DNA from: SAR86 cluster bacterium
GTDB taxonomy: Bacteria; Pseudomonadota; Gammaproteobacteria; Magnimaribacterales; Magnimaribacteraceae
Direction: 5' to 3'
Length of the DNA stretch: 64,000 nt
Assembly (NCBI GenBank): GCA_023703575.1
Contig: CP097969.1
Coordinates: 186,001-250,000 of the forward strand
Below are positions 54,565 through 63,966 of this stretch, in pieces. Each line of letters starts with the position of its first letter. Within the stretch, counting starts at the first letter, position 1. The notes beneath the pieces were generated by a model. That model searched no databases and was not told where the DNA came from. It saw nothing but the letters and a program-made list of their open reading frames with translations. The translations under genes and the position numbers were made by a program.

Positions 54565-55641
54565 ATGTCTAAAAATAGCGATCTATCTAAAATCAGAGAC
54601 AAAATTGATTCTCTTGATAACAAAATACTATCATTACTAAATGATCGTGCAGAACTGGCTATTCAAGCTGGGCAGGCTAAAGAAGATTCAATTAAATATA
54701 AACCCGCTAGAGAATCTTCAATTTTAAAGAGGGTAATGGATTTAAATGAAGGACCTTTAGAGTCAGCGCAAGTCAAAAACGTTTTTAATGAGATAATTTC
54801 GAGTTGCAGATCAACTGAATCAACTTTCACTATCTCTTATTTAGGTCCAGAAGGAACATTTTCAGAATCAGCGCTTCACGGCCAATTTGGTAAATCAGTG
54901 GACAAGATTCCTGAAGAGACCATACGCTCGATTTTTGAATCTGTTGATCGTGGAGAATCTGATTTTGGTATTGTACCAATAGAAAACTCCACTGAAGGAT
55001 CTGTTAACTCCACTTTGGATTGTCTAAGCGAGTTCAATCTTAAAATTTGTGGCGAGATAGAAATGGAAATCCATCACAATATACTGGGACATAACAAACC
55101 ATTGCCTAAAAATGGATTTGAGATTCACGCTCATGAACAAACCTTCGGACAATGTAGAGAATGGTTAGAGTCTTATTGTCCAGGAGTGAAATTAGTCAGT
55201 GTAAGTAGTAATGCGCAAGCAGCATCAAATGTCACAGAAGATAATACAGTCATTGCAATTGCAGGAGAACTCGCTGCAAAGAAATATGGTTTAGATATCC
55301 TTAGTAAAAATATTGAAGACTATTCGAGCAATACAACACGTTTTTTAACTATAGGTAATATAGAATCGGGAAAAACTGATTCTGATAAAACATCTATTAT
55401 GGCTACCACCAAGAATGAAGAGGGTGCTCTTTATTCTTTACTGGAACCTTTTAATAAATTTAATGTTAACTTGTCTCACTTGACTTATAGACCTTCAAAA
55501 GTAAACAAGTGGCAGTATTCATTCTTTATAGATTTTGATGGACATAAAGACGAGGATCTCTTAAAAGACTTATTATCAAGCCTAGCCAACAAGGAAATCG
55601 AAGTAAAGATTCTTGGTTCTTACCCAAAATCATTAGGTTAA
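54565..55641 (+). CDS. pheA: Chorismate mutase / prephenate dehydratase
   Basis: Bifunctional enzyme of phenylalanine synthesis. The 358-residue protein has a chorismate mutase domain (about residues 5-90, with IRDKIDSLDNKILSLLNDRAELA), prephenate dehydratase (about 93-272, with SYLGPEGTFSESAL, VPIENSTEGSVN and NTTRFLTIG), and an ACT domain with GALYSLLEPFNKFNVNLSHL. The ACT motif normally reading ESRP is LTYRP here (residues 306-310). That motif contacts phenylalanine in relatives, so feedback control may be altered. Confidence 0.96.
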   Translation: MSKNSDLSKIRDKIDSLDNKILSLLNDRAELAIQAGQAKEDSIKYKPARESSILKRVMDLNEGPLESAQVKNVFNEIISSCRSTESTFTISYLGPEGTFSESALHGQFGKSVDKIPEETIRSIFESVDRGESDFGIVPIENSTEGSVNSTLDCLSEFNLKICGEIEMEIHHNILGHNKPLPKNGFEIHAHEQTFGQCREWLESYCPGVKLVSVSSNAQAASNVTEDNTVIAIAGELAAKKYGLDILSKNIEDYSSNTTRFLTIGNIESGKTDSDKTSIMATTKNEEGALYSLLEPFNKFNVNLSHLTYRPSKVNKWQYSFFIDFDGHKDEDLLKDLLSSLANKEIEVKILGSYPKSLG

Positions 55642-55644
55642 TTT

Positions 55645-56733
55645 ATGGATTTAAAAAAATTAGTTAACAAAGGGGTAGATAGTCTCAGTCCTTATGAACC
55701 TGGCAAGCCAATTGAAGATCTAGAAAGGGAAATTGGAATCAAGAATGCAATTAAACTAGCCAGTAATGAGAATCCCATTGGCCCCAGTCCAAAGGTTTTA
55801 CAGTCAATTGATGCAATATTGAAAGAAACCCACAGATATCCCGATGGGAATGCAACTAGGCTGAAAGATAGTATTGCTAAAAAATTTAATACTTCACCAA
55901 ATCAAGTGACAATCGGTAATGGATCTAATGACATAATCGAGTTCATTGCCCGCAGTTTTTTAGGGTCTGATGATAGTGCTATTTATTCTGAACATGCATT
56001 CGCTGTTTATCCATTAGTAGTAAAAGCTGTTGGAGCAAAAGGCATAGAAGTTCCTGCTAAGGACTTTTCTCATGATTTGGAAGCGATGCTCAGGGCAATA
56101 GAAAAAAATACAAAATTAATCTTTATAGCTAATCCCAATAATCCTACTGGTTCTTTTGTTGAGTTTGATGAGTTACTGGATTTTTTAGAAAAAGTGCCCG
56201 AAGACATAATAGTATTATTAGACCAAGCTTATTTTGACTACTCTTCGTTCGAAACTAGAGATGCCAATTTTGATATCTTAAAAAAATTTCCTAATCTTGT
56301 AATGAGTAGAAGTTTTTCTAAAGCCTATGGGCTTGCTGGATTTAGAGTTGGCTTCTCTGTTTCATCAGAAGATATAGCTAATTACCTTAATAGAGTTAGA
56401 CAACCATTTAATGCTAATTCCCTTGCTCTGTATGCTGCAGAGAAAGCTTTGGAAGATGACGAATATATGAATCAATGCCTTCAACTCAACTCTGAGCAAA
56501 AGAAAGTGCTTTATGAGGGCCTTAATTCGCAAGGATATGAATATCTTCCTAGTAGAGCAAATTTTATATCCTTTGACTGCAAGAAAGATTCAAATGACGC
56601 CTTTAATAAATTACTTCATGAAGGAGTAATAGTTAGATCCTTGGGCGTCTATAAGATGCCTAATTTCTTAAGAGTCTCCATTGGCTTGCCGGAAGAAAAT
56701 CTTCTTTTTCTAGAGAAATTAAAACTAACTTAG
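55645..56733 (+). CDS. hisC: Histidinol-phosphate / aromatic aminotransferase
   Basis: A PLP aminotransferase of the HisC family, 362 residues, with YEPGKPIEDLEREIG, KLASNENPIGPSP, NPNNPTGSFVEFDEL and the PLP-lysine motif SRSFSKAYGLAGFRVGF. In this aromatic operon position the enzyme may also transaminate prephenate or phenylpyruvate, which is inferred from context. It starts 3 bases after pheA. Confidence 0.94.
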   Translation: MDLKKLVNKGVDSLSPYEPGKPIEDLEREIGIKNAIKLASNENPIGPSPKVLQSIDAILKETHRYPDGNATRLKDSIAKKFNTSPNQVTIGNGSNDIIEFIARSFLGSDDSAIYSEHAFAVYPLVVKAVGAKGIEVPAKDFSHDLEAMLRAIEKNTKLIFIANPNNPTGSFVEFDELLDFLEKVPEDIIVLLDQAYFDYSSFETRDANFDILKKFPNLVMSRSFSKAYGLAGFRVGFSVSSEDIANYLNRVRQPFNANSLALYAAEKALEDDEYMNQCLQLNSEQKKVLYEGLNSQGYEYLPSRANFISFDCKKDSNDAFNKLLHEGVIVRSLGVYKMPNFLRVSIGLPEENLLFLEKLKLT

Positions 56734-56739
56734 AGTTAG

Positions 56740-57621
56740 ATGAGCAACATAAAAGAATTTGATAATATCTTAATTGTTGGTTTAGGACTAATTGGTGGAT
56801 CGATTGCGAAGAAAATCAAAGAGATTGATTATTCAGCAAATGTATATGGGTTTGAAAAAAATCTAGAAATACTCAAAGCAGCAAATAAAAAAGGTCTCGT
56901 GATCAATGACAAGGAAATTGATCTTAAAAACTCCAAAAACCTATTAGTAATATTTTGTGTTCCGGTTATGTCCTTCAAACAGGCTTTGAACTCTGTCAAA
57001 AAACACTTACCTTCACAAAATATAATATTCACAGACACTCTGAGTACAAAAACTGAAATTTTCAACACCCTTTCAGATGAGTTTAGCGATATCTTAGGTA
57101 GCTTTGTTTTATCCCACCCAATCGCTGGTTCTGAAAAAAGCAGTTTATACAATTCTAAGAAAGCTTTATTCGAAAAGAAAGTGGTCGTAATTTCACCTCA
57201 CGAAAATAATAATCAGAATGATATCGATAAAGTCGTTAATTTTTGGAGATTGCTAGGATCATCTTCAAAGATTCTTTCCTACAAAGATCATGACTTTTTG
57301 TTCTCTAAAACAAGTCATTTACCACATGTAATATCTTACTCTCTAACCGAAAGCTTATTTAAAAATTTAGGTGATAAAACCTTTGATTTCTCTGGTGGGA
57401 GTCTGGAGGATTACACTCGTATTGCATCTAGCGATCCACTTATGTGGAAAGATATTATGATTTCTAATCATCAAAATATTTTAGATTCCATAGAAGATTT
57501 TGAAGAAAGTCTTGCAAATTTAAAGGGTCTAATTAAGAGAAAAGATGAAAATGCGCTAGTTGATTATTTTAATAGAGTTAAGGTATTGAGAGATAATTCA
57601 GTTAAATCCGATGAACTTTAA
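56740..57621 (+). CDS. tyrA: Prephenate dehydrogenase
   Basis: TyrA oxidises prephenate to 4-hydroxyphenylpyruvate (or arogenate to tyrosine). The 293-residue protein has the NAD motif ILIVGLGLIGGSIAKKI, SHPIAGSEKSS, and the catalytic-His region TSHLPHVISYSL. There is no chorismate mutase domain. It overlaps aroA by 11 bases in a different frame. In Pseudomonas the two are a single fused protein; here they are separate. Confidence 0.94.
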   Translation: MSNIKEFDNILIVGLGLIGGSIAKKIKEIDYSANVYGFEKNLEILKAANKKGLVINDKEIDLKNSKNLLVIFCVPVMSFKQALNSVKKHLPSQNIIFTDTLSTKTEIFNTLSDEFSDILGSFVLSHPIAGSEKSSLYNSKKALFEKKVVVISPHENNNQNDIDKVVNFWRLLGSSSKILSYKDHDFLFSKTSHLPHVISYSLTESLFKNLGDKTFDFSGGSLEDYTRIASSDPLMWKDIMISNHQNILDSIEDFEESLANLKGLIKRKDENALVDYFNRVKVLRDNSVKSDEL

Positions 57622-58945
57622 AGTTAAGAAAGGAAAGGGTGTGAGGGGTGAAATAACAATTCCTGGAGATAAGTCCATATCCCATAGATCAATAATGTGC
57701 GCATCCCTTGCAGAAGGAAAATCAAGAATTTATGGATTTTTAGAAGGAGAAGACTGTTTAGCAACCAAACTTGCCTTCAAAGATATGGGGATTAAATTTG
57801 AGACAAATATAGATGAAATAATAGTTCATGGTTCAGGTTTATATGGATTAAAAGACCCTCAAAAAGAGATTAATTTAGGCAACTCTGGAACATCTATTAG
57901 GTTGCTAAGTGGAATATTATCCGCGCAGAAGTTTTCTTCTACTCTGATAGGAGACGAGTCTTTATCATCTAGACCAATGAAAAGAATCATAGAACCTCTT
58001 TCTATGATGGGTGCAAATATCAAGTCTCAAAACTCTGGTAGACCTCCTTTAAAAATTGGAATGTCAGAGAAGCTCAATTCAATAAACTATGAACTTCCTA
58101 TTGCGAGCGCTCAAGTGAAATCATGTATTTTGTTTGCAAGTCTTTATTCTGAGGGAAAAACAACTGTTAGAGAGAGACAAACAACACGTAACCATACAGA
58201 AATAATGTTTAAGCAATTTGGAGTGCCTTTGAGTATTCGAGACACGGTCGATGGAAGGAATATAGAAATGTATTCTCCATCAAAATTAAAAAGCGCAGAA
58301 ATTGATATTCCAGGAGACTTTTCTTCTGCAGCTTTCTTTATTTTAGCTGCATTGATAATCCCTAACTCAAATCTAACAATTAAAAATGTAGGTATGAATG
58401 AAACTCGCATAGCATTATTAAATGCCTTTCAAGAAATGGGTGCTGAAATAGACATTTTCAATAAAACTGGAGAATTTGAACCTCGTGCTGATTTAAAAGT
58501 TAAATTCTCGAAATTAAAAGGTATAAATCTAGACACTAAGTTAGTGCCTAATTTGATAGATGAATTGCCGGCCTTCTTTGTCGCTGCGGCAATGTCATCT
58601 GGATCAACTGCTGTAAGAGATGCAGAAGAATTACGCAATAAAGAATCAGATAGATTAGAGGCAATGGGAGAAGTTCTAAGATCACTTGGTGTTGATTTTA
58701 AAATGTATCAAGATGGCATTGATATAAATGGTCTTGATGAAAATAATACTCTTAGTCCATACAAAGGAGGGATAATAGAATCTTTTGGCGATCACAGAAT
58801 AGCAATGTCTTCAGCAATTGCTTGCAGTTTTTTTGACCAGGAATCTCTTATTCTAAATACTGATAATGTAAATACCTCATTTCCAGCATTTTTAAAAATT
58901 GCAGATCAAGTAGGCTTAGATATTAGTTTAGAGGAACATTCATGA
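57611..58945 (+). CDS. aroA: 5-enolpyruvylshikimate-3-phosphate synthase
   Basis: AroA joins shikimate 3-phosphate and phosphoenolpyruvate. The 444-residue protein has IPGDKSISHRSIM, LGNSGTSIRLLSGIL, SSRPMKRIIEPL and DELPAFFVAAAM. The N-terminal site reads LGNSGTSIR rather than the LGNAGT seen in the E. coli type; this Ser variant occurs in class II-like enzymes. It overlaps cmk by 4 bases (ATGA). Confidence 0.96.
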   Translation: MNFKVKKGKGVRGEITIPGDKSISHRSIMCASLAEGKSRIYGFLEGEDCLATKLAFKDMGIKFETNIDEIIVHGSGLYGLKDPQKEINLGNSGTSIRLLSGILSAQKFSSTLIGDESLSSRPMKRIIEPLSMMGANIKSQNSGRPPLKIGMSEKLNSINYELPIASAQVKSCILFASLYSEGKTTVRERQTTRNHTEIMFKQFGVPLSIRDTVDGRNIEMYSPSKLKSAEIDIPGDFSSAAFFILAALIIPNSNLTIKNVGMNETRIALLNAFQEMGAEIDIFNKTGEFEPRADLKVKFSKLKGINLDTKLVPNLIDELPAFFVAAAMSSGSTAVRDAEELRNKESDRLEAMGEVLRSLGVDFKMYQDGIDINGLDENNTLSPYKGGIIESFGDHRIAMSSAIACSFFDQESLILNTDNVNTSFPAFLKIADQVGLDISLEEHS

Positions 58946-59604
58946 TACCCGTTATAACAATTGATGGTCCAAGTGGTGCAGGTAAAGGAACAATTGCGCA
59001 GATGCTAGCACTTGAACTGGATTGGAATATTTTAGACAGCGGAGCTTTATACCGAACATTGGCTTACTTTATGAGGGAAAATACTATCAATTTAGATAAT
59101 TTCGAAGAAAATCAACATTTATTAAAAGAGAGATTTAAAGTTTCATTTGATCCAGGAATACCAGGCGAGCCCGTCAGAGTTTTGTTTGAAGATGAGGATA
59201 TAACATCGAAAGTAAGAACAGAAGAGATGGCAAAATTAACTTCTACATTAGCTGCAGAACCCTTAATAAGAGAGTTCATTAAGCCCTGTCAAAGAGATTT
59301 TATGAAGTTACCTGGTTTGATTGCAGATGGACGAGATATGGGTACTGTAATTTTTTCCGATGCAAAACATAAAATCTTTCTGACAGCCTCTTTGGAAGAA
59401 AGAGCTAAAAGACGACAAACACAGTTGAAAAGACAAGGTTTGGAGGTTAACATGCGCTCCCTTTTACAAGAGTTAATGGATAGGGACAATAAAGATATGG
59501 AGAGAGAACATTCTCCATTAATTCCCGCTAAAGACTCTGTGTTAATTGATACAAGTAATTTAAACCCTGAAGGAGTGGTAAAGGAAATAAAAACTTACCT
59601 TTAA
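58942..59604 (+). CDS. cmk: Cytidylate kinase
   Basis: Cmk phosphorylates CMP and dCMP. The 220-residue protein has the P-loop TIDGPSGAGKGTIAQML, the substrate segment LDSGALYRTLAYF, DGRDMGTVIF and the lid region ASLEERAKRRQTQL. It follows aroA with a 4-base overlap and precedes rpsA by 8 bases, the standard order. Confidence 0.96.
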   Translation: MIPVITIDGPSGAGKGTIAQMLALELDWNILDSGALYRTLAYFMRENTINLDNFEENQHLLKERFKVSFDPGIPGEPVRVLFEDEDITSKVRTEEMAKLTSTLAAEPLIREFIKPCQRDFMKLPGLIADGRDMGTVIFSDAKHKIFLTASLEERAKRRQTQLKRQGLEVNMRSLLQELMDRDNKDMEREHSPLIPAKDSVLIDTSNLNPEGVVKEIKTYL

Positions 59605-59612
59605 ATAAGATT

Positions 59613-61298
59613 ATGTCAACAAGCTTTGAACAACTATTAGACGAGAATTTAAGTACAGTAATTATGAAACAAGGCAGTCTGGTGACTGGTATTGTTATAG
59701 ATATCTTAGAAAATCATGTAGTGGTTCATGTGGGATTAAAGTCTGAAGCGGTAGTTCAAGTGTCTGAATTCTATAATGAATCAGGAGAATTGGAACTAGA
59801 AATAGGTGATGAGGTTCAATTAACTCTTGAGGCTATTGAAGATGGTCATGGTAATACTCGTGTTTCAAGAGAAAAAGCTATCAAGCAAGAAGTTTGGAAG
59901 AGAATAGAAGATTGCTTGGCTAAAGATTCCATCCTTAAGGGCTTAATTACAGGTTCTGTCAAAGGAGGTATGACTGTAGATGTTCAGGGTATTAAGGCTT
60001 TTTTACCTGGTTCACTTGCGGATGTTATACCAACTAAAGATTTAGAACATTTAGTTGGAAACTATGAGGAATTTAAAGTCATCAAGTTAGATAAAGATAA
60101 AAATAATGTAGTCCTTTCAAGAAAAGCAGTTCTTCAAGAAGTAAACTCTGAAGAAAGAGAAAAGCTTCTCTCAACATTGGCAGAAGGACAGATAATGCAG
60201 GGTGTCGTAAAGAATTTAACAGATTACGGAGCATTTGTTGATCTAGGCGGGATAGACGGTCTTCTTCACATAACCGATATATCATGGAGTAGAATTAATC
60301 ATCCTTCCGAAGCAATTAACATCGGTCAAAAATTAGATGTCAAGATTATTAAGTATGATGCTGAAGGAAAGAAAGTTTCTCTCGGTGTGAAGCAATTAGT
60401 TGATGACCCTTGGGTGGGAATTCAGTCGAGGTTTCCTTTGAATACATCTGTCATGGCGACCGTGACAAATCTTACTGATTATGGATTTTTCGCTGAGATC
60501 GACAAAGGCGTGGAGGGACTAGTTCATGTATCCGAAATTGATTGGACAAACAAGAATATTCATCCTTCCAAAGTAGTACAGTTGAAAGATAAGATCGAAG
60601 TCATGATTTTAGAAGTTGATGAGGAAAAAAGGAGAATATCCCTTGGTCTGAAACAACTTTCAGAAAATCCTTGGCAAGTTTTTGAGCATACGCATAACGA
60701 GGGAGACAGAGTTTCAGGTGCCATTAAATCCATAACAGATTTTGGTGTTTTCATTGAACTTGAAGGCGGTATAGACGGTCTTGTTCACCTTTCTGATATA
60801 TCCTGGGACGAGAGTGAGGAATCAGTTAGATCTTTAAACAAGGGAGATGTTGTAGATGCACTAGTCTTGTCAATAGAATCTGAAAGAGAAAGAATATCTC
60901 TCGGCATGAAGCAGCTTGAATCTGATTCCTTTGGAGATTATGTTGAAACAAATAGCAAAGGTTCAAGAGTAAATGGCACAATTATTGACTTTTCAGACGA
61001 AAGAATAACTTTGAACCTTTCCGAAGGAGTTAAGGGCTATCTTCCAATGAAAGATTATAACAATTCAATGTCTGGCATATCTTTGGAAGAGGGTATTGAA
61101 ATTGAGGTAGTCATAGCTAATATCAATAGAAAAGATAGAGAAATAATCCTTTCATTAAGAGCTCTAGAGAAACAGGAAGAGAAAAGTGCCTTAAAAGATA
61201 ATGCAATCAAAAATAAAGAGATTGAAGAAGCTACAAAGTCAAATATTGGAGATCTTATCAAAGCAGAAATGCAAGATTCAGATACTAAAGATGACTAG
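59613..61298 (+). CDS. rpsA: 30S ribosomal protein S1
   Basis: S1 brings mRNA to the 30S subunit. The 561-residue protein has six S1 domains; examples are GSLVTGIVIDILENHVVVHVG (about residues 22-42), GVVKNLTDYGAFVDLGGIDGL, and GAIKSITDFGVFIELEGGIDGL in the central domains. The length agrees with the gammaproteobacterial family (about 557). With many genes here lacking clear Shine-Dalgarno sites, S1-assisted initiation is probably important. It overlaps ihfB by 8 bases. Confidence 0.97.
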   Translation: MSTSFEQLLDENLSTVIMKQGSLVTGIVIDILENHVVVHVGLKSEAVVQVSEFYNESGELELEIGDEVQLTLEAIEDGHGNTRVSREKAIKQEVWKRIEDCLAKDSILKGLITGSVKGGMTVDVQGIKAFLPGSLADVIPTKDLEHLVGNYEEFKVIKLDKDKNNVVLSRKAVLQEVNSEEREKLLSTLAEGQIMQGVVKNLTDYGAFVDLGGIDGLLHITDISWSRINHPSEAINIGQKLDVKIIKYDAEGKKVSLGVKQLVDDPWVGIQSRFPLNTSVMATVTNLTDYGFFAEIDKGVEGLVHVSEIDWTNKNIHPSKVVQLKDKIEVMILEVDEEKRRISLGLKQLSENPWQVFEHTHNEGDRVSGAIKSITDFGVFIELEGGIDGLVHLSDISWDESEESVRSLNKGDVVDALVLSIESERERISLGMKQLESDSFGDYVETNSKGSRVNGTIIDFSDERITLNLSEGVKGYLPMKDYNNSMSGISLEEGIEIEVVIANINRKDREIILSLRALEKQEEKSALKDNAIKNKEIEEATKSNIGDLIKAEMQDSDTKDD

Positions 61299-61569
61299 AT
61301 CAGATTTGGTAAAACGATTATCGAATAAAATTACTTCATTGAGTGATGAAGATGTAAAAATCTCTATCGATTCTATTGCAGATTTGATTACTGAAACTCT
61401 TCAAAATAATGATAGATTGGAGATTAGGAATTTTGGCACCTTTTCTGTCAGGAAAAGAGATCAACGTATATCAAGAAATCCAAAGACTGGTACATCTATT
61501 TTAGTTCAGCCTAAGAATCACCCTTATTTTAGAGCATCAAAGTTCTTGAAAGAATCTTTAAACAAATAA
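61291..61569 (+). CDS. ihfB: Integration host factor beta subunit
   Basis: IhfB pairs with IhfA to bend DNA at specific sites. I start it at ATG 61291, giving 92 residues beginning MTRSDLVKRLSNKI, the family start; an upstream in-frame opening inside rpsA is not credible. Visible blocks are RLEIRNFGTFSVRKRDQR and the beta-arm RNPKTGTSI with the DNA-intercalating proline. rpsA-ihfB is a conserved pair. Confidence 0.94.
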   Translation: MTRSDLVKRLSNKITSLSDEDVKISIDSIADLITETLQNNDRLEIRNFGTFSVRKRDQRISRNPKTGTSILVQPKNHPYFRASKFLKESLNK

Positions 61570-61616
61570 AATATAAGAAGTTGTATAGTACCCTTGTCAG
61601 TAAGTAAGAGGTATAT

Positions 61617-62231
61617 ATGTCTAAAGATATAGAAAAAAAAATAAGGCAAACATTTCTCGATTCCATATCCGTTAAAAAGGAGATAGTTGATAATGATCTA
61701 GATTTGGTCTTACTGGAGGCTGGAAAAGTCATTGCCGATTCAATAGCTAATGGAGGTAAGCTCCTTATTTGTGGCAATGGTGGATCTGCTGCAGATGCTC
61801 AACACTTAGCTGCTGAATTCTTAATAAGATTAACTTCAGATGTTAATCGAGGAAGTATTCCTGCACTCTCTTTAGCACAAGACACATCTACTCTTACCGC
61901 ATGTATCAATGACTATGGCGCAGAAGATATTTTCAAAAGAGTCTTTTCAGGACTATCTTCAGATGGCGACGTGCTGCTTGCAATTACTACTTCCGGTGAA
62001 TCAAAAAATATTATTGAAACTCTTAAATTAGCAAAGAAAAAAGGAATATATACTTTGGGTTTTTTAGGAAAAGGAGGTGGGAAAGCCTTGGAGTATTGTG
62101 ATGCTGCATTTATAGTTCCTAATTCAATTACAGCAAGAATACAGGAAAGTCACATTACTGCTGGACATGCCTTACTTCAATATGTGGAGGATAGTCTCTT
62201 AGAGAGCAGTTGGTTAACTTTAAATAATTAA
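61617..62231 (+). CDS. gmhA: Phosphoheptose isomerase GmhA (or DiaA-like SIS protein)
   Basis: GmhA isomerises sedoheptulose 7-phosphate for lipopolysaccharide heptose. The 204-residue SIS-domain protein has LLICGNGGSAADAQHLAAEFLIR, seen at about residues 49-71, AITTSGESKNI, and the catalytic-His block RIQESHITAGHALLQYVE. The related replication protein DiaA has a similar fold, but the ESHITAGH block favours GmhA. It lies between ihfB and lapA, which are adjacent in Pseudomonas. Confidence 0.88.
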   Translation: MSKDIEKKIRQTFLDSISVKKEIVDNDLDLVLLEAGKVIADSIANGGKLLICGNGGSAADAQHLAAEFLIRLTSDVNRGSIPALSLAQDTSTLTACINDYGAEDIFKRVFSGLSSDGDVLLAITTSGESKNIIETLKLAKKKGIYTLGFLGKGGGKALEYCDAAFIVPNSITARIQESHITAGHALLQYVEDSLLESSWLTLNN

Positions 62232-62233
62232 CT

Positions 62234-62458
62234 ATGAGTATCTCGCTTATTTTTCTAATATTGATTGTTATTCTAATTGGAATTTCATCATTTATTTTTT
62301 TAAATTTAAATGAAGCTATAGTAAGTTTGGATCTATTATTCTTTCAATTTGACTTCCCGATAGGAGTAATTATCTTGACCGTCTTTTGCTTAGGTATACT
62401 CACAACGATTATCTTGGAAGTTTTGTATTTTTCTTCAAGAAATAAAAGAAGTGATTAA
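62234..62458 (+). CDS. lapA: LapA-domain inner-membrane protein
   Basis: A 74-residue protein with two hydrophobic segments (about residues 2-24 and 40-62) separated by NLNEAIVSLDLLFFQFDFPIG. This is the pattern of lipopolysaccharide assembly protein A (DUF1049), which helps control LpxC levels. The coiled-coil C-terminus of E. coli LapA is nearly absent. It starts 2 bases after gmhA and overlaps pgi by 8 bases. Confidence 0.85.
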   Translation: MSISLIFLILIVILIGISSFIFLNLNEAIVSLDLLFFQFDFPIGVIILTVFCLGILTTIILEVLYFSSRNKRSD

Positions 62459-63935
62459 TAGAAGAAAAAAAATTCACAAAGAGCTATTAAAACTCGCTGA
62501 TTATATTTCAGGTCAAAATATTTCTTCAATTAATGCGCATGAAGAACCGGGTGCAAGTAATATTAAAACAAGCTTATTAAACTATGATTACTCAAAACAA
62601 AGGATTACTCCAGATGTTATTAACACTCTTCTCGAGATACCAGATCAGTTAAATATAAAGGATTCTCTTTCAAAATTAATAGATGGTTCTTTCGAGAATG
62701 TTTCTGAAAATAGAAATGTTTCGCACACAATTTATAGGTCACCGTCTAATGTCGAAGGTTTTGAATCAATATTTAAAGAAAGGAAGAAAATTGAGAATTT
62801 CCTTAGAGAACTCAGAAGCAAAGCTAATATAAATAATATAATCTGCTTAAGTATTGGAGGTTCTAGACTAGGACCAGAGTTCCTTTGTGAGTTTCAATCT
62901 TCTTTTGCAGAAAAGAATGTTTATTTTTGCAGCAGCTTGGATCTAATTGAATTGAAGGAAGCTTTGAATCTATGTAAACAGGAAGATACTATAGTTCTAG
63001 TGTCTTCAAAATCATTTAAGACTTCTGAAATACTTAAAAATTTTGATTATGTCAGATTGTGGTTTGAGGAGAATCCTGAAATAAAGTTTTCTCAGCAAGT
63101 TTATGGAATTTCTTCTGATTATGAAGAAATGACTAGACAAGGTATTCCAAAGACTAATCAATTTAGGATTCTAGATTCTCTTGGTGGCAGATTTTCGGTG
63201 TGGTCCTCTATAAGTTTACCTGCTTTTGTTAATGCCAGTTTTGATGATTATATGTCTTTTCTAGATGGTGCTTACTTAGCAGATCAACATACTTTGAACA
63301 GCCCATGGAGTGAAAATATCTCGGTAATGATGGCTTTATTTGCAGTATGGAATTGCACCTCTTTGAAAATCAATAATCATGGAATATTTACTTATAACTA
63401 TCGACTTAGGTCTCTTCCTAAGTATATCTCTCAACTTAGTATGGAGAGTAACGGGAAAACAGTAAATTTTTTAAATGAAAAAAGTTTTTTCCCTACTTCA
63501 CCTTTGATTTGGGGGGGTTATGGTATTGATGCACAACATTCAACTTTTCAATGGCTAATGCAAGGAAAAACAGAGACTTCATGCGATTTTATAGGAGTCA
63601 ATCAAGAGCTTAGAGATAATTTAGATTCTCATAACATGTTACTTGCTCAAGTACTGGCAATGAGCTACGGAGAGGTTGACGACCTAAGTCATTTCAAGAC
63701 AGTAAAAGGAAATAATCCATGTTCTATAATCTTACTGAATTCTTTGGATTATCGGAGCTTGGGTTTTCTTATCGCTCTTTATGAGCATAAAACATTTATA
63801 GAATCATTAATACTAGGCATAGATCCCTTTGATCAATGGGGAGTAGAATTAGGAAAGAAATTAGCATCTAGAAGCGAAGATAATCAAAATTTTTTTTCAA
63901 AATTCTTTGCAAGAGATATTCTTCCAAAAAATTAG
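62451..63935 (+). CDS. pgi: Glucose-6-phosphate isomerase
   Basis: Pgi interconverts glucose 6-phosphate and fructose 6-phosphate. Sequence blocks are CLSIGGSRLGPEFL, LVSSKSFKTSEIL, LGGRFSVWSSISLP, the catalytic Glu in SMESNGKTVNF, the His in DAQHSTFQWLMQG, and Lys in FDQWGVELGKKLA. At 494 residues it is about 50 shorter than the E. coli enzyme. The start is GTG at 62451, inside the lapA end. All active-site blocks are present. Confidence 0.94.
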   Translation: MINRRKKIHKELLKLADYISGQNISSINAHEEPGASNIKTSLLNYDYSKQRITPDVINTLLEIPDQLNIKDSLSKLIDGSFENVSENRNVSHTIYRSPSNVEGFESIFKERKKIENFLRELRSKANINNIICLSIGGSRLGPEFLCEFQSSFAEKNVYFCSSLDLIELKEALNLCKQEDTIVLVSSKSFKTSEILKNFDYVRLWFEENPEIKFSQQVYGISSDYEEMTRQGIPKTNQFRILDSLGGRFSVWSSISLPAFVNASFDDYMSFLDGAYLADQHTLNSPWSENISVMMALFAVWNCTSLKINNHGIFTYNYRLRSLPKYISQLSMESNGKTVNFLNEKSFFPTSPLIWGGYGIDAQHSTFQWLMQGKTETSCDFIGVNQELRDNLDSHNMLLAQVLAMSYGEVDDLSHFKTVKGNNPCSIILLNSLDYRSLGFLIALYEHKTFIESLILGIDPFDQWGVELGKKLASRSEDNQNFFSKFFARDILPKN

Positions 63936-63966
63936 ATAGAAAATTTTGGTTTAAAAGTTATTTTTA

